Source of the DNA: Diadema setosum
Taxonomy: Eukaryota > Echinodermata > Echinoidea > Diadematoida > Diadematidae
Direction of reading: 5' to 3'
DNA: 64,000 nt
NCBI GenBank assembly: GCA_033980235.1
Contig: CM067075.1
Span: forward strand, 16,442,844 to 16,506,843
In this document: positions 20,301 through 31,300 of the stretch, one piece after another
Layout of the letters: each line of letters opens with the position of its first letter
How positions within the stretch are numbered: position 1 is the stretch's first letter
Notes under the pieces: model-generated
What the model saw: only the letters and a program-made list of their open reading frames with translations
Told to the model about the DNA's origin: nothing
Database searches by the model: none
Program-made: the position numbers and the translations under genes

Positions 20301-20407
20301 TAGTCTGGTTTCCAGACCCTTTGCCAACTGGACCTAGGACAAAACACGACGTTGAGGGCGTCAATGATAGCGAAATAGTACGGACAGAGGGTCTAGAAGC
20401 CAGACTA
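20301..20407. mobile_element. 107-bp MITE with 9-bp target duplication
   Basis: Terminal inverted repeats TAGTCTGGTTTCCAGACC and GGGTCTAGAAGCCAGACTA, flanked by the exact 9-bp direct repeat AGCGCGGAC (20292-20300 and 20408-20416). A 9-bp duplication is usual for Mutator-like elements. It sits about 250 bp upstream of the BLOC1S1 start codon. Confidence 0.8.
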
Positions 20408-20441
20408 AGCGCGGACCGAGCGCTATGTTTTTGGAAAATTT

Positions 20442-20777
20442 AAATGCAGATTAAAAAACAGGGATGAACAAATCCTTATTCACCAAATCCGTATGGGTAA
20501 TATTGGACTATGGAAAGTAAATTTTCATGAAACAGGCAACTGCCCCCATTGCCCGGAAAAAGAAAACTTTTTTTTTTTTTTAGATTGTCCGAAATATTTG
20601 ATAGAAAGAGCCATGTTGATCGCAAACAACGGAGGCAAAGATCAACGGGATATAAGAAAAATATTATCCACAGAAAATGATAACCGTTTAAAGGCATTAA
20701 TTTTATATGTGAAAAGAACCAGAAGGTTTTCCAAAAGACTTTATGTAGGTCTAAGTTTAATAGATTTATGTAGGTAA
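20442..20777 (+). pseudogene. Non-LTR retrotransposon C-terminal fragment
   Basis: The frame reads NRDEQILIHQIRMGNIGLWK, then a Cys-rich motif NCPHCPEKEN...LDCPKYLIERA and a basic tail to a stop at 20775-20777. A CxxC...C-Y-ER motif after an RxGxxGL stretch is typical of the C-terminus of LINE pol proteins behind the RT/RNase H region. A run of about 14 T within the motif is probably a later change. The 5' part is missing (5' truncated). Confidence 0.65.
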
Positions 20778-21318
20778 TTTTTTTTTTTCAGTTTTGTCTA
20801 ATTTAGACTTGCACATTGCACAGCCGGATGTTTGCTTATTACATAATGTAGAATTAGAATTATTTGTAAATTATGTTTTTATTTATTGAAACATATGAAA
20901 TAATTGTTTTGATGTTTATATATCGCATTCGGGAGTCTGCATGTGCACTATATGCGTTGGGCAGAGGGCCCTGAGTGCGACAGAGGGGTCTAGGTCTGTG
21001 TGTGCGACTGAGAAGTGTAACGAGCCAGGCTGACCATGCAGAGTTTGTCATCAGCATGCACCAGGACTTTATCTGCCCCAACCGTATATAAGTAAACAGA
21101 TAGCGCGCATAAAATAGTATTAATATTAAGTTTATCATTTTAGAAATTAATTATATGCAAAATAATGATATTACGCAAATGAACACGCAAATATTCATAA
21201 TATGTGAATGACGCACCTCAAACACGCCAGCAACAACGACTTTTTCCTGTCTCTTCAGTTAAGCGTCTTTGGGTTTCACTGACGCAGCGCGCACGCTTAT
21301 GAATCGTGTGTGCATATA

Positions 21319-21359
<41 letters not shown>

Positions 21360-22143
21360 GCGTATGTGTGTGTGTGTGTGTGTGTGTGGAAGGAAAGATT
21401 ATATTTTTAATTCACATAGCGATGATTTTCATGCTTTCCAAGTGGTCATCGGCCACTACAGGGTTTGGGTGACGACACTGATTTACACAGGTTGTTTCGT
21501 TTGTTTGGTAAGCCATGTCGTTATCTAAATGTTTTCATGAGATTGATTCTTTAATTGCTCTTTGACTGGTTGTTCCTGTGTTGTTTTGGGTAGAAAGAAA
21601 ACGGCCACTAACTGTGGAGAGCATTAATTTACAGGAAAGATTTATATATTTTTTAAAAGAACCTAAAAACAACTCATAAATGAGGATTGTTTAGGTATAT
21701 TCTGTGCTTCTATTGCAACTTGAATTGGGTATACAGTATGCCAACGTTGCGGGAGTTTTGTTTGTTTGTTTGTTTGTTTGTTTGTTTTTCTGTGATTGTC
21801 GTTTTGTATATATCACATGTGTAACTGAATATTGTCGGTTGAGTTTTGATTGTACAAGTACGTACAGATTTTGATTACATTAAAGAAAGTCTTTTTCTGT
21901 CGCCTAGGTCAACTCATGAGTTTGCTAGTCTTTTTTAAGCTTTGTTTGTGCTCAGTGTGTTAGGAAGAAGAGTGTTTTGTCTTTAATTTCTACTCCTTTC
22001 ATGAGGATTGTCATGTACACCAAATCACTCTCCGATAGTTGTGTCTGATTGGTGTTCGAGTGTTGCCTTGGCAACGTGGAGGTAGCCAGTAACGTGATAA
22101 CTTATAAGATTCCACTGTTCTCATCTGTTTTCTTTTTCTCCCT
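20778..22143. other. Intergenic DNA between LINE fragment and foldback element
   Basis: Holds the GT tract and a (TTTG)n run near 21761-21787. No gene is recognised. Confidence 0.4.
21320..21388. repeat. (GT)n microsatellite
   Basis: Nearly pure GT repeats, interrupted once by GCGTGTGCGTATG, in the intergenic region between BLOC1S1 and the integrin gene. Short valine/cysteine frames over it are artefacts. Confidence 0.95.
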
Positions 22144-22154
22144 CTTCTCTTTGG
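22144..22154. repeat. Flanking direct repeat of the foldback element, left
   Basis: CTTCTCTTTGG, repeated at 24431-24441. Either a target-site duplication of about 8-11 bp, or partly chance because it is pyrimidine-rich. Confidence 0.65.
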
Positions 22155-24430
22155 TAAATTGGCACCTCGTCTACAACCACCCTGTCCACTGTCCACCTAG
22201 TCTAATGCCATCTCGTCTAAACTCACTTCGTCTACTACCAACTCGTCTACCAACCATTTTGTCTATATGCCAATTAGTCTAATTGTCATTTCGTCTACTA
22301 GCCATTTTATCTAATGTCCAATTTGTCTAAGTCACATTTCGTCTAACACCCATTATGTCTATTGACCATTTCGTCTATTAATCATAAGGTCTATGAATAA
22401 AATAGTCTACAGCTTATTTTGTCTAATAGCCAATTGGTCTACAACTCATTGTCTAATAGTCAATTAGTCTAATAACCAGTCAGTCTACTGCCAACTGGTC
22501 TACTCCCAGTTGGTCTAATCCCAACTGGTCTACACCCAATTGGTCTACTCCCAACTCGTCTACTCCCAATTGGTCTACTCCCAACTCGTCTACACCCAAG
22601 TGGTCTACTCCCAACTCGTCTACTCCCAACTAGTCTACACCCAACTGGTCTACACCCAACTCGTCTACTGCCAACTCATCTACTGCCAACTCGTCTACTG
22701 CCAACTCGTCTACTGCCAACTAGTCTACTCCCAACTGGTCTACTACTAGTTATAGGTTTTTTTGTTTTTTTTTGTTATTTAAGTCTACTTCATCCAGTTT
22801 CTTTTTTCCCAGTGAAATAGGTTGAACACTCTTGGTGCCCCATTTGGTTTAGATTTTTATGTTCTAATTATGACAATTTTTTAGGAAAAAAAGATAATGT
22901 CACAGTGTGAAAAACTTGCTGTGTTATATTTGTGGTGGATGTGTAATTTTATATCAGAAGCAATCATGCAGCATTTATATGTCCAAACTTCAACACTCCA
23001 TCCATTCAACTTTGATACACAATCATAAGTATGGTAAAAATGAAAAGGAACACATTAGAAGTACATTATCAGTATTCTTTATTCTGTCTGCCACGTACTG
23101 ATGTATGTAAACGGTTAAATGCAAAAAAAAAAAAAGGTTGAAACATATACAAAAAATATGATTTGCGATGATGGAAAGAAATTAAATCTTGATCTAAAAT
23201 ATGGTAACATAAGTTTCACTATATACAATTCGTCAGTCGCATTACGAACCGGCGAATGTTCGAATTTGGGTCGATTTTTCAAAATTCACTTTTTACATTT
23301 TTTGAATGTCCATACCAAACTCTACCTATCCCCAAACTATAAAATCGCAAAATTCACGAAAACACGTATTTTTGGTAATGACGAATTTTCAAAATGTCCA
23401 AATGCTGCAATTTGTGACATTACGAACCGGCAAATGTTCGTATTCGCCGGTTCGTAAAATCCCTGTTCAGACGGTAACACACGTGAGGTATGTGGGGCGA
23501 ATCGTGTGTGATGGAGGATTGTAACTGAGCTAGTTTATCATTATTTAGTTATTTTACGGCCAGAATGTAGACTGGATAGTCATGTCTCACCATTGATTAG
23601 TATGTCTTTATATTCAGCATGTGCGGAATAATTAACAACTAGAATAGTCTAATATTGATTTTTGTGCTAATCAAGGGCAGGGTTTAATATGAACAGTATA
23701 TGACAGTGAGACGGACTGGACACTAGACAAAGTGGTATATTCATTATTAGCATGACCAGATGGAAATGATCAGTTTGGGTAAATTGTTGAGAGTAAAACT
23801 GCATCAGTTGGGAGTACACCAATTGGGTATAGGCGAGTATAGACCAATTGGGAGTAGATAAGTTGGGAGTAGACCAATTGGGAGTAGACCAATTGGGAGT
23901 AGACCAATTGGGAGTAGACCAATTGGGAGTAGACCAGTTGGGAGTAGACCAGTTGGGAGTAGACCGGTTGGGAGTAGACCAGTTGGTAGTAGACCAGTTG
24001 GGAGTAGACCAATTGGGAGTAGACGAGTTGGGAGTAGACCAGATGGGTATAGACCATATTGGGTATGGACAAACTAAGGGTTGGACGATATGATAACTAG
24101 ACAAAGTGAATGTAGACTAAATGACTTGTAGACGAGGTGGGAGTAGACTAACTAGTAGTAGACAAAATAGATATTAGACGACATGGCAAATAGACATTGT
24201 GAGTGTAGACGATTTGGCTATTAGATCAATTGTTTTGTAGACGAAATGCTCCTTAGACGAGTTGGGTATTAGACAGTACGGGTAGTGGGCAAAGTGACTA
24301 TTAGACAATATGGGTACTGGACAAAACGAGTTGTAGACCAAATGGGTATTAGACGAATCGGTAATAGACGATATGCCAGTAGACCAATTGGAAAATAGAC
24401 ATAGTGGCTGTAGACAAGGTCACTATAAAC
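22155..24430. mobile_element. TU-like foldback transposon with 15-bp tandem-repeat termini
   Basis: The left terminus (22155-22745) is a run of 15-bp units close to GTCTACTCCCAACTG. The right terminus (about 23700-24430) is the same repeat in reverse complement. Units are most uniform next to the centre and decay outward. An 11-bp direct repeat, CTTCTCTTTGG, sits immediately outside both ends (22144-22154 and 24431-24441). Sea urchin TU elements are known to have terminal inverted repeats whose outer domain is made of 15-bp tandem repeats, so the match is specific. The 1-kb centre shows no transposase. The repetitive VYSQL-type frames are artefacts of the 15-bp period. Confidence 0.85.
22746..23700. 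other. Central segment of the TU-like element
   Basis: AT-rich, without an open frame of note. Within it ATTACGAACCGGCRAATGTT occurs twice (near 23240 and 23421), followed by its partial reverse complement CGCCGGTTCGTAA near 23445. This suggests a small inserted element. No transposase-like protein is visible. Confidence 0.5.
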
Positions 24431-24441
24431 CTTCTCTTTGG
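24431..24441. repeat. Flanking direct repeat of the foldback element, right
   Basis: CTTCTCTTTGG, the partner of 22144-22154. Confidence 0.65.
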
Positions 24442-25033
24442 AGTTCAGACTGTCAGATTAAATAAGCATTCATTTTTTTTTATGAAATGGATGAGGGGAT
24501 TTACTTGTATTTTGATTTATATTTATAATTGTTGGTATTTGAGTTAAGTAGGTTTTGATAGTTTAAGATCAATGAATTCAGTGGAAGGGATAGGTGTGTG
24601 GGGAGTGGATGTCCGAGTGGGTTGTGTGTGGGTGTGTATATATACATGCTGGAATTATCGGTGATAGTAATAATGATAGACGGGTAATTTTGTGTGTGAT
24701 AATTGTTTATGACGGGATAGAAAGTGTAATGTGGGGAAGGGAGCGGCTTCAGAAATATGTAGGTGTTAATCATTGACGGGTGTGGATGAATAGGATAAGT
24801 GTTATAAGGGTGCATGGGTCGGGTACGGGTGAATGAGTGTGTGTTGTGTTGCGTGTGTGGTGGTGTGAAATGGAAGTGGTGTGTGGGATACCGTCTTTCT
24901 TCTTGGTGTTATAGACTAAGTTTCAGTACAGTTCAGAGGTCTGGATGTAGTAGGTTTGAGCTATTTGCACTTATCAATTTTATGTTGGTATGATTTTCCC
25001 TCTCGGTTATGTAGATAACGTTTATCATACATT
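24442..25033 (+). other. Possible 5' UTR of the decayed LINE
   Basis: G/T-rich, C-poor sequence continuous in composition with the LINE that starts at 25034. No open frame of note. Confidence 0.4.
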
Positions 25034-27670
25034 ATGGCAGGTCTAAATTTGATTTCACTTAATGTGAGGGGAGTTCGTGATAGAGTAAAGAAAAGATGAT
25101 TTTTGATTGGGTTAGAATGAGAAAGGGGGATGTAAAATTATACAGGAAACGTATACCACTGATATTGAGGGAGAGTGGGAAAGAGACTGGGGAGGACGTA
25201 TCATTTTTAGTCACGGGTCAAATCATAGTAGGGGAGTAATGATTTTGTTAGCCCCAGTATTGAATTTTAAGATTGATCAGGTTATGAAAGATGATGAAGG
25301 GCGCTTTGTGGTTTTAAGAGGGGATTTGTTAGATTATAAACTGTTTGGGAAATGTTTATTTCCCAACAAGGGATAGGATGCATCGACAAATTGATTTTCT
25401 TGTGAATTTCGATGATTGCTTGTCAAATTTATATATTCTATGAATTATTCGTTAATTTTAGGTGGAGATTTTAGTGTAGTAATGAATAAAGATTTGGATT
25501 ACGGGTGTAAGTACTAACGTGAGTGGTAGTAAAGAATTAGAGGGGTTTTTTTTTTAAGAAAATGAATTTGATTGATATATGGTGGAAACGGAACCCAGTG
25601 TTAAAGCGATTTACTTTCAGGCAAATTGCTCCGCTGGTTCAAAGTCGCTTAGACTACTGGTTTATATCAAAGGATTTGGAAAGTTCAGTACGAACATGTT
25701 AGATTATATCATCAGTTATAGCACCTGATCATTCTGGGATTTTTTTACAATTGAAATCTATTCGACATAATGAAAGTTATGGGAAGTCGTATTGGAAATT
25801 CAATAATAGTTTGTGTTTTGATAAGGAATTTGTGCAGGGAATGAATGAAGAAATAAAAAATATTGAATTACAGTGGTTGACGGAGTTTGATACTAAATCT
25901 TCTTTCTGGGATTTTTTAAAGATGAAAATGAGAAATTTTGAAATAATCAAAGGAGAGAAGATTAAGTATACAGCAACTGGATTATGAAATAGATAGTTTG
26001 GAGAAAGATCTTTTGTCGTCTCCTGATAGTGGTGGAAGTTTAAAAGATATAGAGAGTAAAAAAAAAAACTGAATTGAAGAAATTGTATAATGTGCTTATA
26101 TACGGATGGATTAAAAGTTAGGTCAAGAGTGGTCTGGTATGAAGAGGGTGAACAGAATCAAGAGTATTTTGAGCAGTTGCTTAAGTCGAATAAAGAGAAA
26201 ACAGTTATACGGGAAATGTGTGATGATAAGGGAGATGTGATTAAAGAGAAGGATGTGATAAAGTGATTGATTAGAGATTTTTACAGAAATATGTATTCAG
26301 AAAATGAACTATATTTTTTGAGGATATTCCTCAATGAAGTGATGAAAGTAAGAGTTTTTGTGAAGGAAAAATTACTAAAGAAGAATGTTGGGAGTGTTTA
26401 AAAAGTATATGAAATTGAATAAATCACCTGCTGAAAATGATGGATTTACATGAACAGTTGAATTTTATCTCACATTTTGGCCACAGATAGGAAGTTTATT
26501 GGTTGAAGTTTTCAATGAAGCGTTTGAGAAAGGTTGTTTAGCAACATCTCAAAAACAAGGTGTAAGAACATTGATTGAAAAAGAGGGCAAAGATCCATTA
26601 TTATATAAAGAATTATAGACCTATTACTTTGTTGAATACGGATTATAAGATGCTTTCCAAGATAATGGCAAAGCGAATAAAGGGAGTTTTATAATGGATT
26701 GTTCATTTAGATCAAGTTGGTTATATAGAAAACAGGTATATTGGTGAGGCTTTGCGTTTGATAGTAGATTTTTGTTTATTGTAATAATTATTGTGAAGAA
26801 GAGGCATATTTGACTGCAGTTGATTTTGCCGTCGAAAAAGCGTTTGATTCAGTTTCGCATAAATTTTTATTTAAAGCGTTGGAATTATTTGGGTTTGGTG
26901 AGTCGTTTTGTTCCTGGGTAAAAATTATATGGAATTAGTAGTTGTGTTATGAACCGTGTTTCGACAGGTTATTTTGATATAAAGCGAGGGGTGAGGCAAG
27001 GCGACCCATTATCACCATATTTGTTTTTGTTGGTAATGGAAATTTTGGCGCAGGCGGTGAGAAAGGATAATGGGATTAGAAGAATTCAGTTTGATAATTT
27101 TGAGGTTCGGCAAGTTTTATATGCTGATGACATGACTTTATTTGTTAGACATAGGTCATCAATTATCAGAATACAGGAAATATTTATGGATTTTTATGAA
27201 TTAAGTGGTTTGAAGGTAAATATTGATAAAACAAAGGTAAGTATAGGGAAGAAAAAGGGAGGATCTGAAAGGTTACCCATGGGTAATGTTGTAACTGAAA
27301 TAAAGATTTTAGGAGTGTATTTTACATTGGATATTAAGGTCAGAGAAGAATTGAATTATAAAGAGATATTGAGTAATGATTAAAAGACTTTTGGGATGGT
27401 GGAGACAGAGATTTAATTGTAATGGGAAAAATATATTTGCTTAAAATATACGCTTTGTCTAAATTGTATTATGTTTCATCATTATTAGAGGTTCCAAAGT
27501 GGATAGTGGCAGATATTGATAAAATTTGAGAGTTTTATATGAGATCGTTCATTTGGATCAAGTCGGTTATATAGAAAACTAGTGAGGCTTTGCGTTTGAT
27601 AGATGATATGATTTTTTTTATTGTAATAATTATTGTGAAGAAGAGGTATATTTGACTGCAGTTGATTTTT
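25034..27670 (+). pseudogene. Decayed LINE (APE endonuclease + reverse transcriptase, L1/Tx1-like)
   Basis: It starts at ATG 25034 with AGLNLISLNVRGVRDRVKKR, the usual start of an APE-type endonuclease. It continues through several frameshifts with QETYTTDIEG, SRGVMILLAP and a DHS motif near 25730. The region 25751-25987 is the post-endonuclease linker. The best-preserved reverse transcriptase block (26949-27383) has GVRQGDPLSPYLF and the catalytic YADD. Stops and shifts throughout make it inactive. The plus strand is notably poor in C. Its 3' end carries a duplicated internal piece (27546-27670). The clade call is from general resemblance only. Confidence 0.8.
27546..27670 (+). repeat. Duplicate of LINE segment 26700-26827
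   Basis: About 125 bp running from GTTCATTTGGATCAAGT to TGACTGCAGTTGATTTT repeats the RT segment at 26700-26827, with small deletions (for example ACAGGTATATTGGTG shortened to ACTAGTG). It sits after the RT core, so it is out of its normal order. Confidence 0.8.
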
Positions 27671-28191
27671 GAAAACGTGGTGCCGGCCATGAGGAAATGA
27701 GTAATGTGAAAGCTATCCAGTCAGTCGCGCTAGTGCTATCAAATAAGAGATTTTTCTCCTCACTCATGAGTCATTATAATCTCTTTGGCTATAGCACTGA
27801 TCGCATCGATCGAGGTATACAGAATACTGTAATTCTTTTCAGTATCAAGCGGTGGGTCAACCCCTCGCCTCGCAAACAGTACTAGCGCCCCCCTCCAGCC
27901 TGGGCCTTCCTGCTTTGCATGGATAGGTAGGTAGGTATGGGTGTCGTGTGTGATGCACCTTACCTGTACCCTACCAGCCATACAACAGCAAAACAGGCGA
28001 AGGACTGGAACGAAATCACAGCTCCGTATCGCATCGCACCGGATCGCGCATCGCCGACCGAACTGTGTGCACTTGTGATCTGCATGCCCAATGCCAGTAG
28101 CTCATCCCAGCCCACGTACCACATCAGCCCATCAGCGGTCTAGTCTGCAAGCATCTGTTGTGTATAGCGGTGCTGACGGATTGATGAAAAA
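27671..28191 (+). promoter_or_regulatory. Probable promoter and 5' UTR of the integrin gene
   Basis: The composition changes sharply from the C-poor LINE to CpG-bearing sequence (GATCGCATCGATCGAGG, ATCGCACCGGATCGCGCATC). There is no clear TATA box. An out-of-frame ATG at 28184 opens a 7-codon frame overlapping the main start. Confidence 0.45.
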
Positions 28192-28385
28192 ATGGCGAGG
28201 ATTTTAATCGTCTTCGCAACGTTCCTGTGCATTTTCCAAGCAGTTGTAGAAAGGACATTTTGTTTTAACTATGAACCACAATTGCCTGTCATCAAAGAAG
28301 GGCCGCGGGACAGTTATTTCGGATTTTCTGTGGCCGAACATAGAATTACAGATGCCGAACCAGTCGCACCTTACGACGAGAGTGT
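28192..28385 (+). CDS. Integrin alpha coding exon 1 (signal peptide and first propeller strand)
   Basis: ATG in good context (A at -3, G at +4). It encodes 64 residues plus two bases: a hydrophobic signal peptide to about residue 24, then FNYEPQLPVIKEGP, SYFGFSVAEHRI and a linker to YDES. The donor is GTAAGT at 28386 (phase 2). FN(x)E at the mature start and SYFGFSV are standard for integrin alpha. An overlapping out-of-frame upstream ATG lies at 28184. Confidence 0.93.
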
Positions 28386-31300
28386 GTAAGTATAAATAAT
28401 CATGGCATCTTGTATCATGGGGTAGCTAGCTGTCGGCTAGACAAAAAAAGAAAAAGAAAAAAGAAAAAAGAAAAGAAAAGATCCGTCGCGAGGAGTTTTA
28501 TATAATTTTGTTGACTTTTCATAGGAGGGGAATCCGTGAAGTCAGAAGTAGCCTCCGCAGAAAATTTAATGTCAAACTATCCTTGACAAGATAAATTTTA
28601 CAGACTGATCTTTACAGTCAACTTGTCGTCGGCCTGATGAGAGTCAAATTGTTCCAAAGACCCATGGCATGGCATGATGACATAATGATACTAGAATGAT
28701 ACTAGCGGTGGGGCCGATTTCCACAGCATAGCATCTTTCGTCCTCCCTTTCTTCTCGGAAGGACTCCCTAATGTCCCTCGACTAATTTAACGGCCAATTT
28801 AACCATACAAAATACAACCCTACCTAACCCTAAACCCTAACCCTAACCCTAGGCTAGGACCTACCCTTGCTTGTTAACGCACGGGTGCACGCGCACTGCG
28901 GTGGGGCCTATTTCACGATTTTGCCAAACTGCGTCTGGCTTCAATGTCAATAAAATAAAAAATTCTTCTGGACAGACGGATCTTTCTGTCTAACGTTAAA
29001 TGATAGCCATCAACGTATCCAACAAACAATTTTGACACAGATTCAACAGAATAATTAACAGATTCTAATGTTAGAAAGAATTGTCGAGGACTAGACATGC
29101 AGTGTAATTGAGTGAAATTGATCAATTCAAAAGTCAATGGTCATCATGGTCTGCATGATTCATTTTATTGATTTGTTTCATCTGTCTCATCATGGTAACC
29201 CTGGCCGGCCACATATATACATTCCTCAGTTATCAATATACTACTTAGTACTTACCGGTATATCATTAGGCACCTACATGAATTGGATAATGGCCAAATT
29301 GTGATATCGGTCACCTCTCGTTCGCGTTATGCGTGTGCGTCTCCACTATGTGCAAAGTCTATGGAGGTTGAAAGAAGTCCCCAGCTATGATGTTCAAATT
29401 AAATGGCAGTGAATGGACCGGGGACGTGACCTATTTTGCGATAAATGCCTGGATAATCAATATAATGAACTGAACCCTTTTTTTTTTTTTTTTTTGCCTG
29501 CGTTGCTTTACTTGAGATTCTTGAAGAAAGCTTTTGTCACCAGCCGTTGGGCTTCTAGTTCTTGCTCTTGTGATCTAGACTCATCCTTTCTATTCCTTTC
29601 GTTTCTTTGTGGTGTTATTTTTTTTTTTTTTTTGCTGTTATATTCTTGCTTTTCGTCTGGTTCTCTTCTGTGCTTGCAACATTTTCTTCATGTGCTCTAC
29701 TTGTTTAAACGGAAACATTAGTTTGCCCATACCTGGTCCAGTCTGGTCTTGAAAGTGAGCTTAGAGTTCATGCAAATTGCCTAGCAGTAGATCTGATGTG
29801 GCCAATTTAAGACTTGTAAATATGGCTGGCAATGAAACTGTTTAACTGAAGCCTCATGAAGGATGGGAATGTCATGCATAATCTTTCTTGTTTCTAAACC
29901 ACTTGACCTTCTCCTCGGTCAAATGCTGTACCTAGAATCTATTGTTGCTCAAGTGTAAAGTCAGTGATGTGAACAAGGTCTGCAAAGAGTTTACTTCTAA
30001 CAATGTTATGTACAATATACTAGATACCCTAGAGCTGTAATATAGTTTGTATTTTATCATATTTTGTAGTAATCACCGTAAAGAAATCAAAGATTATCAG
30101 TACACATACAATGTATTGCCCTGCGAGAAAGTGAAAAATCAGTAGTCAGTTTAAATCTCTTAAATGTGGTATTCTATTGCCAATATCAGTACAGTTGGCA
30201 AGTATGTGAAAAGCCCCATCTAATTTATTCCTTTGTGTATTATTATTACAGTAAGTTAAGCACGTGTTTGGAATGTAAAATGTATGATTTTTGAAGCTTT
30301 TTACAAGGCATCATGCTGGCTTCAATGACATTGAAAATACCATCATTGATCTCACAAAACAATATTAAGATTAACAATAAGTGCATCACACATATATCAT
30401 TAATGTACATTGTCTTTTCTTTAAATTCTCAATCAATATGCTGACTCAGGGGAACACAGTGTACAATTCATGGACAAAAAGCATGATGAGTTAATAGCAA
30501 TTCTACAAAAGGAACATGCCAAAACAACTTTTGATGCACACATGTTAATACAGGCTGAATAAGTAATATTGGCAAGAAGAGACAGTAAAAATTGAATATC
30601 ATTTGACTTACAGTAAAACATTTTTAAACTCCGAGAGAGGACTTTCACTTGTGCAATAATTCTCATTTTACTTTTTCTACAAGGGTTATCCATGGGAACC
30701 AAGTTACTGAACTTCAAGCTTAATACATTGGTCATTTACTTGTAGTGCCATACATATCCAGTATTTAATTTTACTGGTCCTATTGTACTCCTAACTGATC
30801 TGCGAGGAGACAGCATGGTTTAGAATTCAAGCATAGCTGTCAATAGGAATGATGATTTAAGTTTTTAATAAAATCATAGTTAAAACAACCATCATACCCT
30901 CTTCAACATGCCTATAATGTAACTGAACCCATACATTGCAAGGCAATGTTGCATATGAACCACTGATCCATTTCCAATTTTGTGAGGTTTCCTCAGTAAG
31001 GTGAAGTGGCTTATCACCACTTCTTTCCCTTTATAGTTGAGTAAGTGCTTTGTCTAGTGGAGACTACAGTTATTGTTTTCCTAGCTGTTGTGGTCACAAG
31101 CTCAGATGCAGTAGGCAAAGATTTATTCCACTAGCAAGTGTCAGGAAGATCTGCATACATGTGGAACTTACACTAAACTGCATTTCAATGAGTTGATTTA
31201 CTGGAGAAAAGAGCAATTTCCTTCTCCTTTACCTGAAACCACATCCTGTCAGCAAGGCATTTATACCAAAAATTTTTTCCCACTAATCCACATCGTGGGC

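Noticed and set aside
22540..22749. Open frame encoding perfect VYSQL pentapeptide repeats (and its mirror in 23667-24104)
   Set aside because: It follows from the 15-bp period of the foldback termini, which is a multiple of three. No start context, no non-repeat domain, and open frames appear on both strands.
22155..24430. CRISPR-like regular array
   Set aside because: Units are contiguous 15-bp repeats without unique spacers, in inverted orientation at the two ends of a transposon in animal DNA.
28823..28853. Chromosome end or telomere fusion
   Set aside because: Only about four imperfect CCCTAA units inside an intron, with ordinary sequence on both sides.
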